Shown: positions 11,352 to 19,527, numbered from the stretch's first letter. The stretch is 63,914 nucleotides of DNA from CAZKWG01 sp964615375 (GCA_964615375.1 CAZTOW010000053.1:1-63914); one strand, 5' to 3'. A program made the numbers and translations. Notes: a model not told the origin generated them from the letters alone.

Positions 11352-11424
11352 TTGAAGAGCTCATGCGTGCTCCTTAGTTCAGGTGGCCCTTGGGATCCAC
11401 TCCTGGCCTCACCGGCCCGCCCCG
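11352..11424 (+). repeat. Original distal end of the array: last spacer and degenerate terminal repeat
   Basis: After the IS target duplication TTGAA comes AG plus about 37 bp that looks like a spacer. Then TCCACTCCTGGCCTCAC at 11396-11412 matches the CRISPR repeat start exactly, after which CGGCCCGCCCC departs from the repeat consensus. Degenerate terminal repeats are normal at the leader-distal end. Removing the IS at TTGAA restores one continuous array. Confidence 0.85.
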
Positions 11425-11448
11425 GCGTGAGGACCCGCGAGCCCGTTG

Positions 11449-12087
11449 GTGTTGTTATCAGGACGCTCCCCGCCCTTGGAGTCCCCCCTGCCGAACGCCC
11501 CCACCGCGCTCTCGACCACCTGGCGCCGCAAGGGCGGGCTCGCCAGCTGGCGCTTCAGTCTGCCCCTCCCCGCCTCCACCGCCCCCCGCGACGCGCTGGT
11601 CGGGTGCCTCGTGAGCGTCGTCCGGGCCCTCGACGGCTTCGCCCGGCCCACCGAGGCCTCCTGGACCAGCGCCGAGGCCGGCGAAGACGCCCTCGAGCAG
11701 GACCTCGGCGACGCTCCCGAGGCGACGCTGCTCAGGTCCACGGTGCCGGACCCCACGGACGTGGCGCTCAGCCTCGCGCTCTTCTACGCTGACCCCGTGA
11801 GCGGTGAGCACGAGATCCTGCTCGGCGGGGACCTCTGGGTAGAGCTCGATCCTGACGGCCATGGCCTCGGCGTCCGGCTGAGCCTGGACGTGGACCTCTA
11901 CGCCTGGCGCTCGTGGGGCTGGGACCGAGACAACCGCGCGACGGCCGAGCTGAACGCCCCGCGCCTGCGCTCCTTCCTGCAGCGCCTTCAGCGCGACCTG
12001 GGCGCGAGGCTTGAGGACATCGACGCCCCCGACTACCCTGGTCAGGTCGACGCGCTGGGCTTTCGCCCCCCGGAGCAAGGCCAATGA
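11449..12087 (+). CDS. Unknown protein, possibly 5'-truncated, in a small-gene cluster
   Basis: About 212 aa if the GTG at 11449 is used; the open frame has only TTG/GTG codons near its beginning and no ribosome site, and it starts right behind the degenerate CRISPR repeat, so the true N-terminus may be lost. The body is a mixed alpha/beta protein with LALFYADPVSGEHEILLGGD and LRSFLQRLQRDLGARLEDID. The stop overlaps the next start (ATGA), indicating an operon with the MafI-like gene. I do not recognise the family; an immunity or accessory role would be inference from its neighbour. Confidence 0.55.
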   Translation: MLLSGRSPPLESPLPNAPTALSTTWRRKGGLASWRFSLPLPASTAPRDALVGCLVSVVRALDGFARPTEASWTSAEAGEDALEQDLGDAPEATLLRSTVPDPTDVALSLALFYADPVSGEHEILLGGDLWVELDPDGHGLGVRLSLDVDLYAWRSWGWDRDNRATAELNAPRLRSFLQRLQRDLGARLEDIDAPDYPGQVDALGFRPPEQGQ

Positions 12088-12368
12088 ACGAGGAGCTCAG
12101 CACCCCAGGCGCCTGGCGACGGGCGCTCACGAGCCTCGTCGACGACCTGCGCTCGTCGCTCAAACCTGGCGCCATCGAGGTGATCTTGTGCGCCGAGGGC
12201 GCCGGAGAGTGGACCCTGGCCCTCGAATTCCTCATGGACGCCATCATCGAGGATCAGATCGTCATCTCCTCGCCGACCTACGCCAGGATCGAGGCGCTCG
12301 CCCAGGTCCTGCGTCCGCGCGAGGGGCTCGTCTATGTGCAGGAGCTGGTGCTCGACCTCGACGCGTGA
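12084..12368 (+). CDS. MafI-family immunity-like protein
   Basis: 94 aa, all-helical. The stretch GEWTLALEFLMDAIIEDQ followed by SSPTYARIEALAQVL resembles MafI-type immunity proteins, which have a GEPGLALE...ARIEALA pattern and protect against Maf and other polymorphic toxins. The start overlaps the upstream stop by ATGA. No toxin gene is visible nearby, so if the assignment is right this would be an orphan immunity gene. The match is by eye and moderate. Confidence 0.5.
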   Translation: MNEELSTPGAWRRALTSLVDDLRSSLKPGAIEVILCAEGAGEWTLALEFLMDAIIEDQIVISSPTYARIEALAQVLRPREGLVYVQELVLDLDA

Positions 12369-12437
12369 GCGCCGTGCGGCGAGCCCCACGACCCAGCGAA
12401 CCCGGCCCACGATAAACAGACCGCGAGGCCCGCTGCC

Positions 12438-13328
12438 ATGAAGCTGCACATCGATCAGGATCCCGTGCCTCCCGGCGACGTCGGGTTGGGCATCTTCGCC
12501 TGGGACCACGGCGACACGCCCGGCGACGTCGAGCTGGTCGTCGAGCTCGACGCTGACGATCTCCTGGCGCTGGGGCGCCGGCTGAAGGCGCACGCCGACG
12601 AGTGGGTCGCGGAGGAGCCCGACTACTTCGAAGGGGAGTCCATGGAGGACGTCCCCCGGCCGCTGTCGGATGACCTGTTCGTCACCGCGCCGAGCCTGCT
12701 GAGCGACTACCTGCGCTACGGGTCGTTCTGGCATGGCGACGCCGGAGCCGCGTTGAGCGCGCTCATGCACGGAGACGCCGCACATGCGCCCCGTGTGGTC
12801 TTCACGCGCTTCATCGCGGTCCGGCCCTGCGAAGCCGGCGCGCAGCTCGTGCTGGGCGCCTACCGGAGCTCCAGGCCACCGCCCTCGATCTTCGAACGGC
12901 TGATGCGGCTCCCTCCGCCCAAGGACCCCGACCCTCGCGACGCGGTGCGCCTCGTGCGTGAGCACCTGCGCCGCTCGGCGCGCTGGGCGGTGGCGCTCGG
13001 ATGTGAGGAGCGCTGGCCGTTCTTCGACGTCGCCGCGGAGGTCTGCCCGGAGCTTCAGCCGCCTGAGGCCGACGTGATCGCGCTGGAGGCCCGCCTCCGC
13101 ACGACGAACCTGTCAGCGCGCGTCGCGCGGAGCTGCCTCTGGGCGCTGCGCTGGGAGCGGGTCAAGGACCTCCCGATCGTCACGCGTTACGAGCTGCCTG
13201 ATCCATTCGAACCGCTCATCACCCTCTTCGAGCTGGGCGGGAGCTTCTGGACCGAGCACGGGTATGTCGATGTCGGCGGAGGCGCCTTCCGGCTGGGGCG
13301 TTTGACGGACCACCTGGAGCAGCCGTGA
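12438..13328 (+). CDS. Unknown 296-aa protein
   Basis: Starts at ATG 12438 after a 69-base gap and reads MKLHIDQDPVPPGDVGLGIF. Acidic, soluble, no signal peptide or membrane segment. Features include VVELDADDLLALGRRLKAHA near residue 40 and YVDVGGGAFRLGRL near the C-terminus. The next gene starts with GTG overlapping this stop (GTGA), so they are coupled. I do not recognise a family. Confidence 0.7.
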   Translation: MKLHIDQDPVPPGDVGLGIFAWDHGDTPGDVELVVELDADDLLALGRRLKAHADEWVAEEPDYFEGESMEDVPRPLSDDLFVTAPSLLSDYLRYGSFWHGDAGAALSALMHGDAAHAPRVVFTRFIAVRPCEAGAQLVLGAYRSSRPPPSIFERLMRLPPPKDPDPRDAVRLVREHLRRSARWAVALGCEERWPFFDVAAEVCPELQPPEADVIALEARLRTTNLSARVARSCLWALRWERVKDLPIVTRYELPDPFEPLITLFELGGSFWTEHGYVDVGGGAFRLGRLTDHLEQP

Positions 13329-13621
13329 GGCGCGGCACACTGCGAATCGGCGACCTCCTGCGCCGCTCCGGCCGGGGTTGGGTGATCGCCGGGACGGACG
13401 ACGGGCTGGCGAGCTGGTCCAACGAGGCCATCGGCGCGCTCCGAGGTGGACAGGCCAGCTTCGAGGGGCCGCGGGCTCGGACCTTCCCCATCCTGGAGGT
13501 GAGCGTGCACTCCGGCTTCACGGGACAGCGCAACGTCTTCCTGCTGGCGCCAGAGGACGCGCCGTTGTCCCACGACGACCTCGGCCAGCCGCTCGAGGTG
13601 GAGGCGCCCGAGGAGGATTGA
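13325..13621 (+). CDS. Unknown 98-aa protein coupled to the gene before it
   Basis: GTG start in a GTGA overlap with the upstream stop. The protein is small with a likely beta-rich fold (GWVIAGTDDGLASWSNEAIG, ARTFPILEVSVHSGFTGQRN) and an acidic tail VEAPEED. No known motif. It is the last gene of the 11.4-13.6 kb operon. Confidence 0.65.
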   Translation: MRRGTLRIGDLLRRSGRGWVIAGTDDGLASWSNEAIGALRGGQASFEGPRARTFPILEVSVHSGFTGQRNVFLLAPEDAPLSHDDLGQPLEVEAPEED

Positions 13622-14041
13622 GCCATGGGCCCCACGGGCCGCCATGAAGCGGTGATGAACGATGACCGTTCACACGCTCCATCGGCCTGGAACCTGGATG
13701 GAGCGCGTTCGTGAACGCCCATGGGCACCACGGGCGCCACGGAGCCCACGGGCGCCATGGCGACCATGGAGCCCACGGAGCCCATGGCGGCCCTTCCACC
13801 GATGGCCTCCGTGGGCGCCACCACGCCGCCGTCATGATGTGGTTCAGGACGCTCCGAGGGGGCCCTCCCGATTTCTGTGCCTGAGGGGTTGCGCGCCTCT
13901 CCGAATTATGTCCAGTTGAATGGGCCTCATCCGAGGTCCCGTGCCACCGACCGGCCAGCGGCGAAACCGCCGGCTCTGGCGGAGCCACGCCTCGAGGTGA
14001 CGGGCGTGTGTTCACCCCATCCATCGCGATCGGAGCCCATC
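13622..14041. repeat. Non-coding region with a long hairpin and short imperfect GC-rich repeats
   Basis: Holds an inverted repeat, CGTTCACACGCTCCAT (13667-13682) against ATGGAGCGCGTTCGTGAACG (13698-13717), broken only by three or four extra bases. It is followed by imperfect 6-9 bp repeats of the types CCACGGAGCC, CACGGGCGCC and CATGGCGACC between about 13718 and 13815. On the minus strand these would read APW/RPW repeats, but no frame looks like a real gene. The right part (13860-14041) lacks features apart from a GGAG ribosome site for the next gene. Confidence 0.6.
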
Positions 14042-14461
14042 ATGACCGACCCGTCCCGCCCCCCGCTCGAGCGAGGCACCGCCTTGACCCAGCTCTGGGA
14101 GGCCGCCGAGGGCCTGCGCCTCGCCCAGCTGGACCTCGCCCACAGCGCCGAGGAGCACGCGCTGGTGGTCCTCACTTTTGTCCGTGATGTCGCCGACGGC
14201 GGCGAGCCCGACCCGGTCGAGCTGCTGCGCTCACGAGGACAGATCGAGGCGCACGTGCAGCAGCTCAACGACCGCGTCAGCGCCGGCCAGGACGCGCTCT
14301 CCGAGCTGCGCTTCGGGCTGCTGCCTCACCCGGAGGCCAACGCCGAGCTGGAGGCCCGCGCCATGGAGCACCTGCGCGAGCGGTTCCGGCGGCGGACCAG
14401 CGCAGCGGACGAGCCGCTGCCGGAGGATCCGCGCCCGAGGGCCTCAGAGCAGGACCGATAG
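14042..14461 (+). CDS. Small helical protein, unknown
   Basis: 139 aa from ATG 14042 with GGAG six bases upstream; longer in-frame extensions lack a ribosome site. Almost wholly helical and charged (LERGTALTQLWEAAEGLRLA, QIEAHVQQLNDRVSAGQDAL, MEHLRERFRRRTSAADE). A strong terminator follows directly. No family recognised. Confidence 0.65.
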   Translation: MTDPSRPPLERGTALTQLWEAAEGLRLAQLDLAHSAEEHALVVLTFVRDVADGGEPDPVELLRSRGQIEAHVQQLNDRVSAGQDALSELRFGLLPHPEANAELEARAMEHLRERFRRRTSAADEPLPEDPRPRASEQDR

Positions 14462-14470
14462 ACCAGACGC

Positions 14471-14515
14471 ACAAAGCCCCCGCTCGGAGACCCGAGGCGG
14501 GGGCTTTGTTTTTGG
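14471..14515 (+). terminator. Rho-independent terminator
   Basis: Near-perfect hairpin of CAAAGCCCCCGC with GCGGGGGCTTTG around a CTCGGAGACCCGAG loop region, followed by TTTTT. It can serve the plus-strand gene ending at 14461 and, given its symmetry, may also limit the convergent coiled-coil gene that ends at 14529. Confidence 0.92.
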
Positions 14516-14528
14516 TCCCAGCGCGTGA

Positions 14529-15971
14529 TCAGTCGTCGTCCTCATCGGCCTCACGGCGAAGATCCCGCGTCACCAGCCGGATGGACTGCTTCGCGAGCTG
14601 TTCGTAGTCCTCGTCGCGCTCGGCGACGGTACGGTGGAGCACGTCGTTGGCGGCTTGCAAGTCGGCCACCTGCGCTTGAAGCTGGGCGATCTCGCGCTGG
14701 AGCTGACGGACGAGCTCAGCCGAGGCGGCGCGTCCGTCCCGGTCGGCGTCGGCCTTGCCCCGGATCTGGCGCAGCTCGGCCTCCAGCGCGTCGTTGCGGG
14801 CGCGCAGATCATCCCGCTCCGTGCTCCCACCAGCGGCGGCCTCGGTGAGCGCCCGATGGAGGCGGCGCTGGTCGCCGCTGTCGGGGCGCAGTCGGTTGGC
14901 GCGCTCTTCGGCCCTGCGGACCCGCGCCTCGGCGTCCGAGACGTGCTGTTCGGCCTCATCGCGAGCGCGCTCGGCCTCGGCGAGGCGCTGCCGCAGGGCG
15001 TTCACCTCACCCGCGCCGCTCTGGAGCCGCCGGAGGCGCGACTCGGCGTTCGTGGATCTCGACTCAGCGTCGGCGGTCTGCTGCTCTGCTTCGGCAGCGC
15101 GCCGTTCTGCGTCCTGGAGCTGCCGATCGCGCTCGGCGAGCTGGCGGCGCATCTTCAGCGTCTCCGACTGGGCCCGCGCCGCGTCCTGGGTGCGGGCCTC
15201 GGCGGTGGCCAGACGCACCTCCAGCCCCTCGGCGCGGTCAGTGGCCTGCTGGAGCTGGGACTGCAGCTCGGTGAGCTGGCGGCGCAGGCGGCCGGTCTCG
15301 GCCTGAGCGTTCGTAGCGTCGCGGACCTTCGCCTCGGCGGTGGCCAGGCGCGCGGCGAGCTCCTCGGCGCGGCTTGCTTCGGCCTGCGCCTCCTGGATCT
15401 GGGCCTGCTGCTCGGTGACCTGTCGCCGCAGACGGGCGAGCTCGGCCTGAACGCTGCTGTTTTCGCGGCCCCTGGCCTCCGCTCCGGCGAGGCGCGCGCC
15501 CAGCTCCTCCGCGTGGCGTTCAGCCTCTGAGAGCGCTGCGCGCACCCGCTCCAGCTCGGCGTCCGCGGCCTTGAACCGCGCCTCCAGCTTGCGGTGCTCG
15601 CCCTGGAGCCGGAACAGCTCGTCGTCGCGGGCCGCGGGCGCGGGCGCCCAGGTGGGCCCGTCGCCGTCGTCGTCCTCGGGCTCGTCGAGGGCGGCGCCGT
15701 CCTTGCGGCGCACGGATGCGCTCTCCGGCTTGCCCTGGACCGGGTGCAGGCGCACGCGGAAACGCGGCGCGCCCTCGGCGAAGAGCTTGTCGAAGGTGCT
15801 GATCGCCCAGCTCATGCCCTCGGCGGTCGAGCGCACGGGGCGTCGCTCGACCTGACGCTCTTTGCCCTCGGCGGTGAAGGCGGAGAGCGAGATCTCAGCT
15901 CCGGCTTCGGTCACGGCGCGGGTCATGAGGCGTTCGACGCTGTCGAGGTTCTTCCAATCGTCACTGGCCAT
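14529..15971 (-). CDS. Long coiled-coil protein
   Basis: 480 aa from ATG 15971 (GAGAGGAG upstream). Residues 1-110 form a compact N-terminal domain (MASDDWKNLDSVERLMTRAV, PRFRVRLHPVQGKPES). From about residue 125 to 465 the protein is a near continuous coiled coil of A/E/R/L heptads (LAGAEARGRENSSVQAELAR, ERDRQLQDAERRAAEAEQQT), ending in the acidic EADEDDD. This suggests a scaffold or filament rather than an enzyme. A small overlapping gene lies upstream and an XRE regulator is divergent. Function unknown. Confidence 0.8.
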   Translation of the reverse strand: MASDDWKNLDSVERLMTRAVTEAGAEISLSAFTAEGKERQVERRPVRSTAEGMSWAISTFDKLFAEGAPRFRVRLHPVQGKPESASVRRKDGAALDEPEDDDGDGPTWAPAPAARDDELFRLQGEHRKLEARFKAADAELERVRAALSEAERHAEELGARLAGAEARGRENSSVQAELARLRRQVTEQQAQIQEAQAEASRAEELAARLATAEAKVRDATNAQAETGRLRRQLTELQSQLQQATDRAEGLEVRLATAEARTQDAARAQSETLKMRRQLAERDRQLQDAERRAAEAEQQTADAESRSTNAESRLRRLQSGAGEVNALRQRLAEAERARDEAEQHVSDAEARVRRAEERANRLRPDSGDQRRLHRALTEAAAGGSTERDDLRARNDALEAELRQIRGKADADRDGRAASAELVRQLQREIAQLQAQVADLQAANDVLHRTVAERDEDYEQLAKQSIRLVTRDLRREADEDDD

Positions 15972-16143
15972 GGTGTGCTCCTCTCGTAGGGGTGGTGGTG
16001 GAGTCCTCCGGCTCCGGTTCGCCAGCTCCCTCGGACGTGGCACGCGCCGCCCGGACCGCCCCCAGCGCCAGCAGATGCGCCAGCCGGCGGCGGATCGTCG
16101 CCGTCGGATCGGACATCTCTCGTTGGCGCTGGGCTGCGGACAT
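15961..16143 (-). CDS. Possible 60-aa protein upstream of the coiled-coil gene
   Basis: Frame MSAAQRQREMSDPTATIRRR to GAHHGQ; its 3' end overlaps the start of the coiled-coil gene by eleven bases. A GGAGAGG sequence lies about 10 bases before the ATG. One amphipathic helix (TIRRRLAHLLALGAVRAARA) followed by a low-complexity tail. Supported only by arrangement and codon pattern. Confidence 0.35.
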   Translation of the reverse strand: MSAAQRQREMSDPTATIRRRLAHLLALGAVRAARATSEGAGEPEPEDSTTTPTRGAHHGQ

Positions 16144-16212
16144 GGCGGACGCACCTCTCCGACGAGACCCGGTGTGTAAAGCCGACTCTCCCGTGATCGA
16201 AGTTGAGCGAGG

Positions 16213-16300
16213 CGCGGCTCGTCGCCGCCACCTCGCATGCATTAAATGCACGCGCTATCGCGTGTTGTCAATCCACTTCGTGCGTTATATGCAAGGCCCC
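16213..16300 (+). promoter_or_regulatory. Promoter/operator region of the XRE regulator
   Basis: Contains a palindrome TGCATTAAATGCA (16237-16249), a likely operator, followed by TTGTCA at 16265-16270 and TATATG at 16286-16291. The spacing is short (about 15), so the exact promoter is uncertain. The ATG follows within ten bases, implying a very short or absent leader. Confidence 0.4.
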
Positions 16301-16903
16301 ATGAAGTACCAGCCTCAAATCACGCGCCCCGCCACGGACCTCACCACCACCTTCGGCCGCACCCTGGCCGCGCTCCGCCACGCCCTGGGCCTCACCCAGC
16401 CCGAGCTGGCCGAGCAGATCCCGGTCGAGCGCACCGCGCTCGCGAGATTCGAACTCGGACGCACCACCGTCGGCGTGCCGGTGCTGCTGACCCTGGAGCG
16501 CATCTTCCTCGATCTCAACGCCCTGCGTCGGCACGGAGACCTGCTCCTGCTCGCCGCCGAGACCGCCACGCGCCTGCGCCGCACCGGCGCCCTGGTCTAC
16601 GCCGACCGGCCCCCCAGCGACCAGGAGCGCGTGCCCGCCGAGGCCCTGGACGACGCCGCGCGCGCGACGATCGCGGCGTGGGCCGACGCGCTGCGGGCAG
16701 ACGGGATCCCGTTCGGCGAGGAGAAGGAGCTGGACCCCGACGACGCCGACCGCTTCGAGCAGGCGGAGGTGATCGAGGACGGCGCGGAGGTCGAGGACGG
16801 CGAGCCGCTGCCGCGCTCCTCGCGCTACCTGCGCACCGCCCGCGCCCGCGACGTCGAGGTGAAGCAGCGCGACGCGTGGCACGCGCGCAAGCGGGGGGAG
16901 TGA
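16301..16903 (+). CDS. XRE-family helix-turn-helix regulator
   Basis: 200 aa. Residues about 14-75 form a Cro/C1-type HTH: RTLAALRHALGLTQPELAEQ followed by VERTALARFELGRTTV, the typical LTQ...LA...V....IARFE pattern. The C-terminal half is acidic and unlike known sensor domains (DPDDADRFEQAEVIEDGAEV). It is divergent from the coiled-coil gene and next to an inverted repeat, consistent with autoregulation. The gene converges on the cas6 remnant. Confidence 0.8.
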   Translation: MKYQPQITRPATDLTTTFGRTLAALRHALGLTQPELAEQIPVERTALARFELGRTTVGVPVLLTLERIFLDLNALRRHGDLLLLAAETATRLRRTGALVYADRPPSDQERVPAEALDDAARATIAAWADALRADGIPFGEEKELDPDDADRFEQAEVIEDGAEVEDGEPLPRSSRYLRTARARDVEVKQRDAWHARKRGE

Positions 16904-16927
16904 GGCGGCGGGGAGGTCACGAGCGGA

Positions 16928-17726
16928 TCAGATCCAGTCCAGCTCGATCTGTCCGCGCCCGAAGCTCACGTTCTGCCCCACGCCGAGGACCTCACCGGCC
17001 GCGAGCAGGTCTGTCCAAGGCCCAATCTCGGGGCCACAGCGGATCGTGCCCATCCAGCCGGAGAGGTCCTGCCGCTCGCCGTGGCTGTTGCGGCGATCTC
17101 CGCTCACCCAGCGAGCGGTCGTCCACGGTTGTGTCAGCACGCCGGGCGCGCCCCACCAGGTGTCGAGGGTCTGCCCCTGGTCGCGCGCGACCTGCCTCAC
17201 CCGGCTCAGGGTCGCGCCCAACAGATCGCCCAACGTCGGCGCGCGCTCCGGGTCCGCGCCCTTCCAACGCGTCGGTCGGACCACGCGGATCCGCACACCG
17301 CGCCCCTCCTCCGGCAGCTCGATGTGGGCCCGAAGGGGCCCTGGCGCCGGCCAGGCCACCCCCGTCTCGCGATCGTCGATGACGACCTCCACCTCCGCGC
17401 CCTCGCCGCGCGCCGTGAGCCTGAGCACCCGATGGGGGGTCCTCGCCTGCCCCAGGCCGAGCCGCCCCAGGCGCACCAGCGCCTCGATGAGCACAGATGT
17501 CCTGGGGATCTGCCCGAGCGCGATCCAGCGCGTGCGCCAGGGCCGCCCCGGGCCGAGCTGGTCGCCGGGCGCGTCCAGAGAGCGCGGCACGAGCGGTCGA
17601 GGTCGATCTCCGCCCACGCGGCCGGGCTCGTACCAGCCGGGGATCTCACAGCGATCGCGCAGATCGCAGGCCTCGCAGCGCCGATGGGCGCGAGCGCACA
17701 CGCCGTCGAAGATCGCGCTCCCCAGT
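16928..17726 (-). pseudogene. cas6: Cas6 pre-crRNA endoribonuclease, N-terminus replaced by IS debris
   Basis: The recognisable Cas6 portion starts near IFDGVCARAHRRCEACDLRD, corresponding to the cysteine-containing region that follows the LRGA helix in this Cas6 group. It continues through RTSVLIEALVRLGRLGLGQA and ends with the glycine-rich VLGVGQNVSFGRGQIELDW typical of RAMP Cas6 proteins. The expected first 40-50 residues are absent; upstream the frame stays open to 17914, but those residues (for example GSGGPGKPAFICPVKAGK) come from a transposase gene. Cas6 cuts repeats to make crRNA handles. The remaining protein could still be made as a hybrid, or another cas6 elsewhere may serve. Confidence 0.75.
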
Positions 17727-18135
17727 AAAATGAATAATTGCGAAGCGATTGCCGATAGCTCACGCCCGGGGCTCAGGGGGCGTTGAGACTCCAGAATGGG
17801 CGTTCGAAGAGCGGCGCAGGAGTAACGTCTTCGAATGCCGAGCGGCCTCTTTCCGGCTTTGACAGGGCAGATGAAGGCGGGCTTGCCCGGCCCGCCCGAG
17901 CCCCAGGCGGCCATCTCGACGCGGCCCGGGCCGCGCAGGCTGGCATCGCGGGATGGCCCGGTCGCTCAGCTTCACCTCCTCGCGCCGCGGGTGGCGGGCT
18001 GGAGCGCCGTTCAGCGGGCTGCCGTCGCCCGTCACGACCAGCGAGGTCCGGTCGCCGAGCAGGTCGCGCTCGGCGTCGGCGTCGGCGTCGGCGCCGGAGC
18101 AGGAGCGCTCGGTGAGCGCAGGGACTCCTGGCACT
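17727..18135 (-). mobile_element. Rearranged IS debris between cas6 and the TIR-SAVED gene
   Basis: 17727-17852 closely resembles 11229-11353, the right end of the complete IS (shared GCGATTGCCGATAGCTCAC-like core and GAAGAGCGGCGCAGGAG). From 17853 the sequence matches an internal part of the transposase gene (9880 to about 10033), then jumps to a part matching about 10405-10470. All pieces have the same orientation as the complete copy. The order is scrambled, which suggests two copies that fused and then lost sequence. The region 18136-18222 is AT-rich (ATATTTAATATTGAATTTTC) with no gene. Confidence 0.8.
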
Positions 18136-18222
18136 CAAGGTCAAAAAAATATTTAATATTGAATTTTCAACATTAAACTATATACCGCTCGATGCCGCGA
18201 AGCGCGGCGCCAGAAGGTCCAG

Positions 18223-19527
18223 TCAGGGGCTCACCGGGAAATAGCCCCCCATCGCCGGCGCGCCCAGCGGACCCCGCGCGCGAACATACTCCATGAAGGT
18301 CGTCCGAAGGACCACATGGGTCAGGTTCGACGAGAGCAGCGGCAGGAAGTGGAAGGGCAGCGCCGTGAAGACGCGCACGTGGCTGGTCCCGCGCTCCTGC
18401 CTCAGGCGACCGAGCGTCGCGATGACGTCGCGAACCAACGCCATGGCCTGCTCCGACGACGTGAGCACCTCGGTCTTGATCCAGACCGCCGCGCCAGCGC
18501 CCGCGTCGGACGCGCGGAAGGTGCGGATCACGTCCAGATAGACGGGGTTCTCCGGGAGCAACAGCAGGTCCACGACGGGCAGAGGCCCCGACGGCAGCGG
18601 CGGGACGCCCAGCTCTGGCGCGACCGCGGCGCGATCCGCGTCCCCTCCGGTGAGCGGCGCCATGAAGTCCTGACCTGCGTTGCTCAGGCGCGGCCCGCTG
18701 TTGGGCCGGGGGAAACAGGTCAGCTCGACGCGTGAGGTCCGATCGAGGGCCTCTCCCAGAGCCCAGGCCAGCCCGAGCTGCCCCGCGCCCGCCAGCCGGA
18801 CGCGCGAGAGGCCGCCCGGCGCCAGCCGTCGAAGCTGTCCCAGGGACCACCAGATATCCGCCCACCAGCGCTGAAATGCGCTCCCGGTGAGGGTCTCGTC
18901 CGGGGTCCGCGGCCCATCATCGGGGCGGGTGACCAGGATCGGGCCCGCTCCCCGCGTGAACAGGGCGTCCACCGTGCCCGAGGGCACCATGCCCACACGG
19001 TCCCCGTCTGCGCCGCGCTGGTCGATCACGAGGCCCGGTGAGCCTGTCGGCGGCCAGTCCAGGGTGCGCAGCACCGCGCGGGTCAGCTCCTCGGCGATAC
19101 GGCGCGGATCGCGATCCTTGACAGAGACGCCCAGGCGGTTCACCTGGTCCCGCTCCGGGTGCATCCACTGGGCGGCCAGCGACGGCGTGGACCGCACAAG
19201 CTCGAGGGCGTCCCCCAGGAACACCGGGACCACCCGCTGTGCACCCTCGCTCTCGTGGTTCAGCGCCAGCGCGAGCTCGTCCCGAACCCAGGGGGATCGG
19301 ACCGAGGCCGGCGAGATGAACGCGGCCACGACACGGCAGGTCGCCAACGCCGCAGCCAGCGCGCTGTCCAGGTCTACCCCGGGGGCCAGCTCATCGACGT
19401 CCAGCCAGGAGGCGATGCCGAAGCGCCCCAGCTGGCGCCGCACTGCCCGCACGAGGTCCTTGTCTACGCTGCTGTGAGAGAGGAAGGCAGTGGCGAGGTT
19501 GGGAGGGATCGGGAGATCGCGGAGCAT
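18223..19527 (-). CDS. TIR-SAVED effector of the type III-B CRISPR locus
   Basis: 434 aa. N-terminal TIR domain (about 10-150): TAFLSHSSVDKDLVRAVRRQ, then SPWVRDELALAL with candidate catalytic Glu84. The C-terminal half (about 210-434) is SAVED-like: LSRVRLAGAGQLGLAWALGE, DLLLLPENPVYLDVIR, and the late VFTALPFHFLPLLSSNLTHV strand typical of SAVED Rossmann-like lobes. SAVED binds cyclic oligonucleotides; TIR-SAVED proteins of CBASS form filaments on cyclic tri-adenylate and degrade NAD+. Here the gene follows cmr6 after 54 bases on the same strand, so its probable ligand is cyclic oligoadenylate from Cas10. Start ATG 19527 with AAGG upstream. Domains are clear; ligand and NADase activity are inferred. 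Confidence 0.9.
   Translation of the reverse strand: MLRDLPIPPNLATAFLSHSSVDKDLVRAVRRQLGRFGIASWLDVDELAPGVDLDSALAAALATCRVVAAFISPASVRSPWVRDELALALNHESEGAQRVVPVFLGDALELVRSTPSLAAQWMHPERDQVNRLGVSVKDRDPRRIAEELTRAVLRTLDWPPTGSPGLVIDQRGADGDRVGMVPSGTVDALFTRGAGPILVTRPDDGPRTPDETLTGSAFQRWWADIWWSLGQLRRLAPGGLSRVRLAGAGQLGLAWALGEALDRTSRVELTCFPRPNSGPRLSNAGQDFMAPLTGGDADRAAVAPELGVPPLPSGPLPVVDLLLLPENPVYLDVIRTFRASDAGAGAAVWIKTEVLTSSEQAMALVRDVIATLGRLRQERGTSHVRVFTALPFHFLPLLSSNLTHVVLRTTFMEYVRARGPLGAPAMGGYFPVSP

Noticed and set aside
13219..14024. Minus-strand frames with APW/RPW repeats
   Set aside because: They result from short GC-rich DNA repeats; no start signal and no plausible fold.
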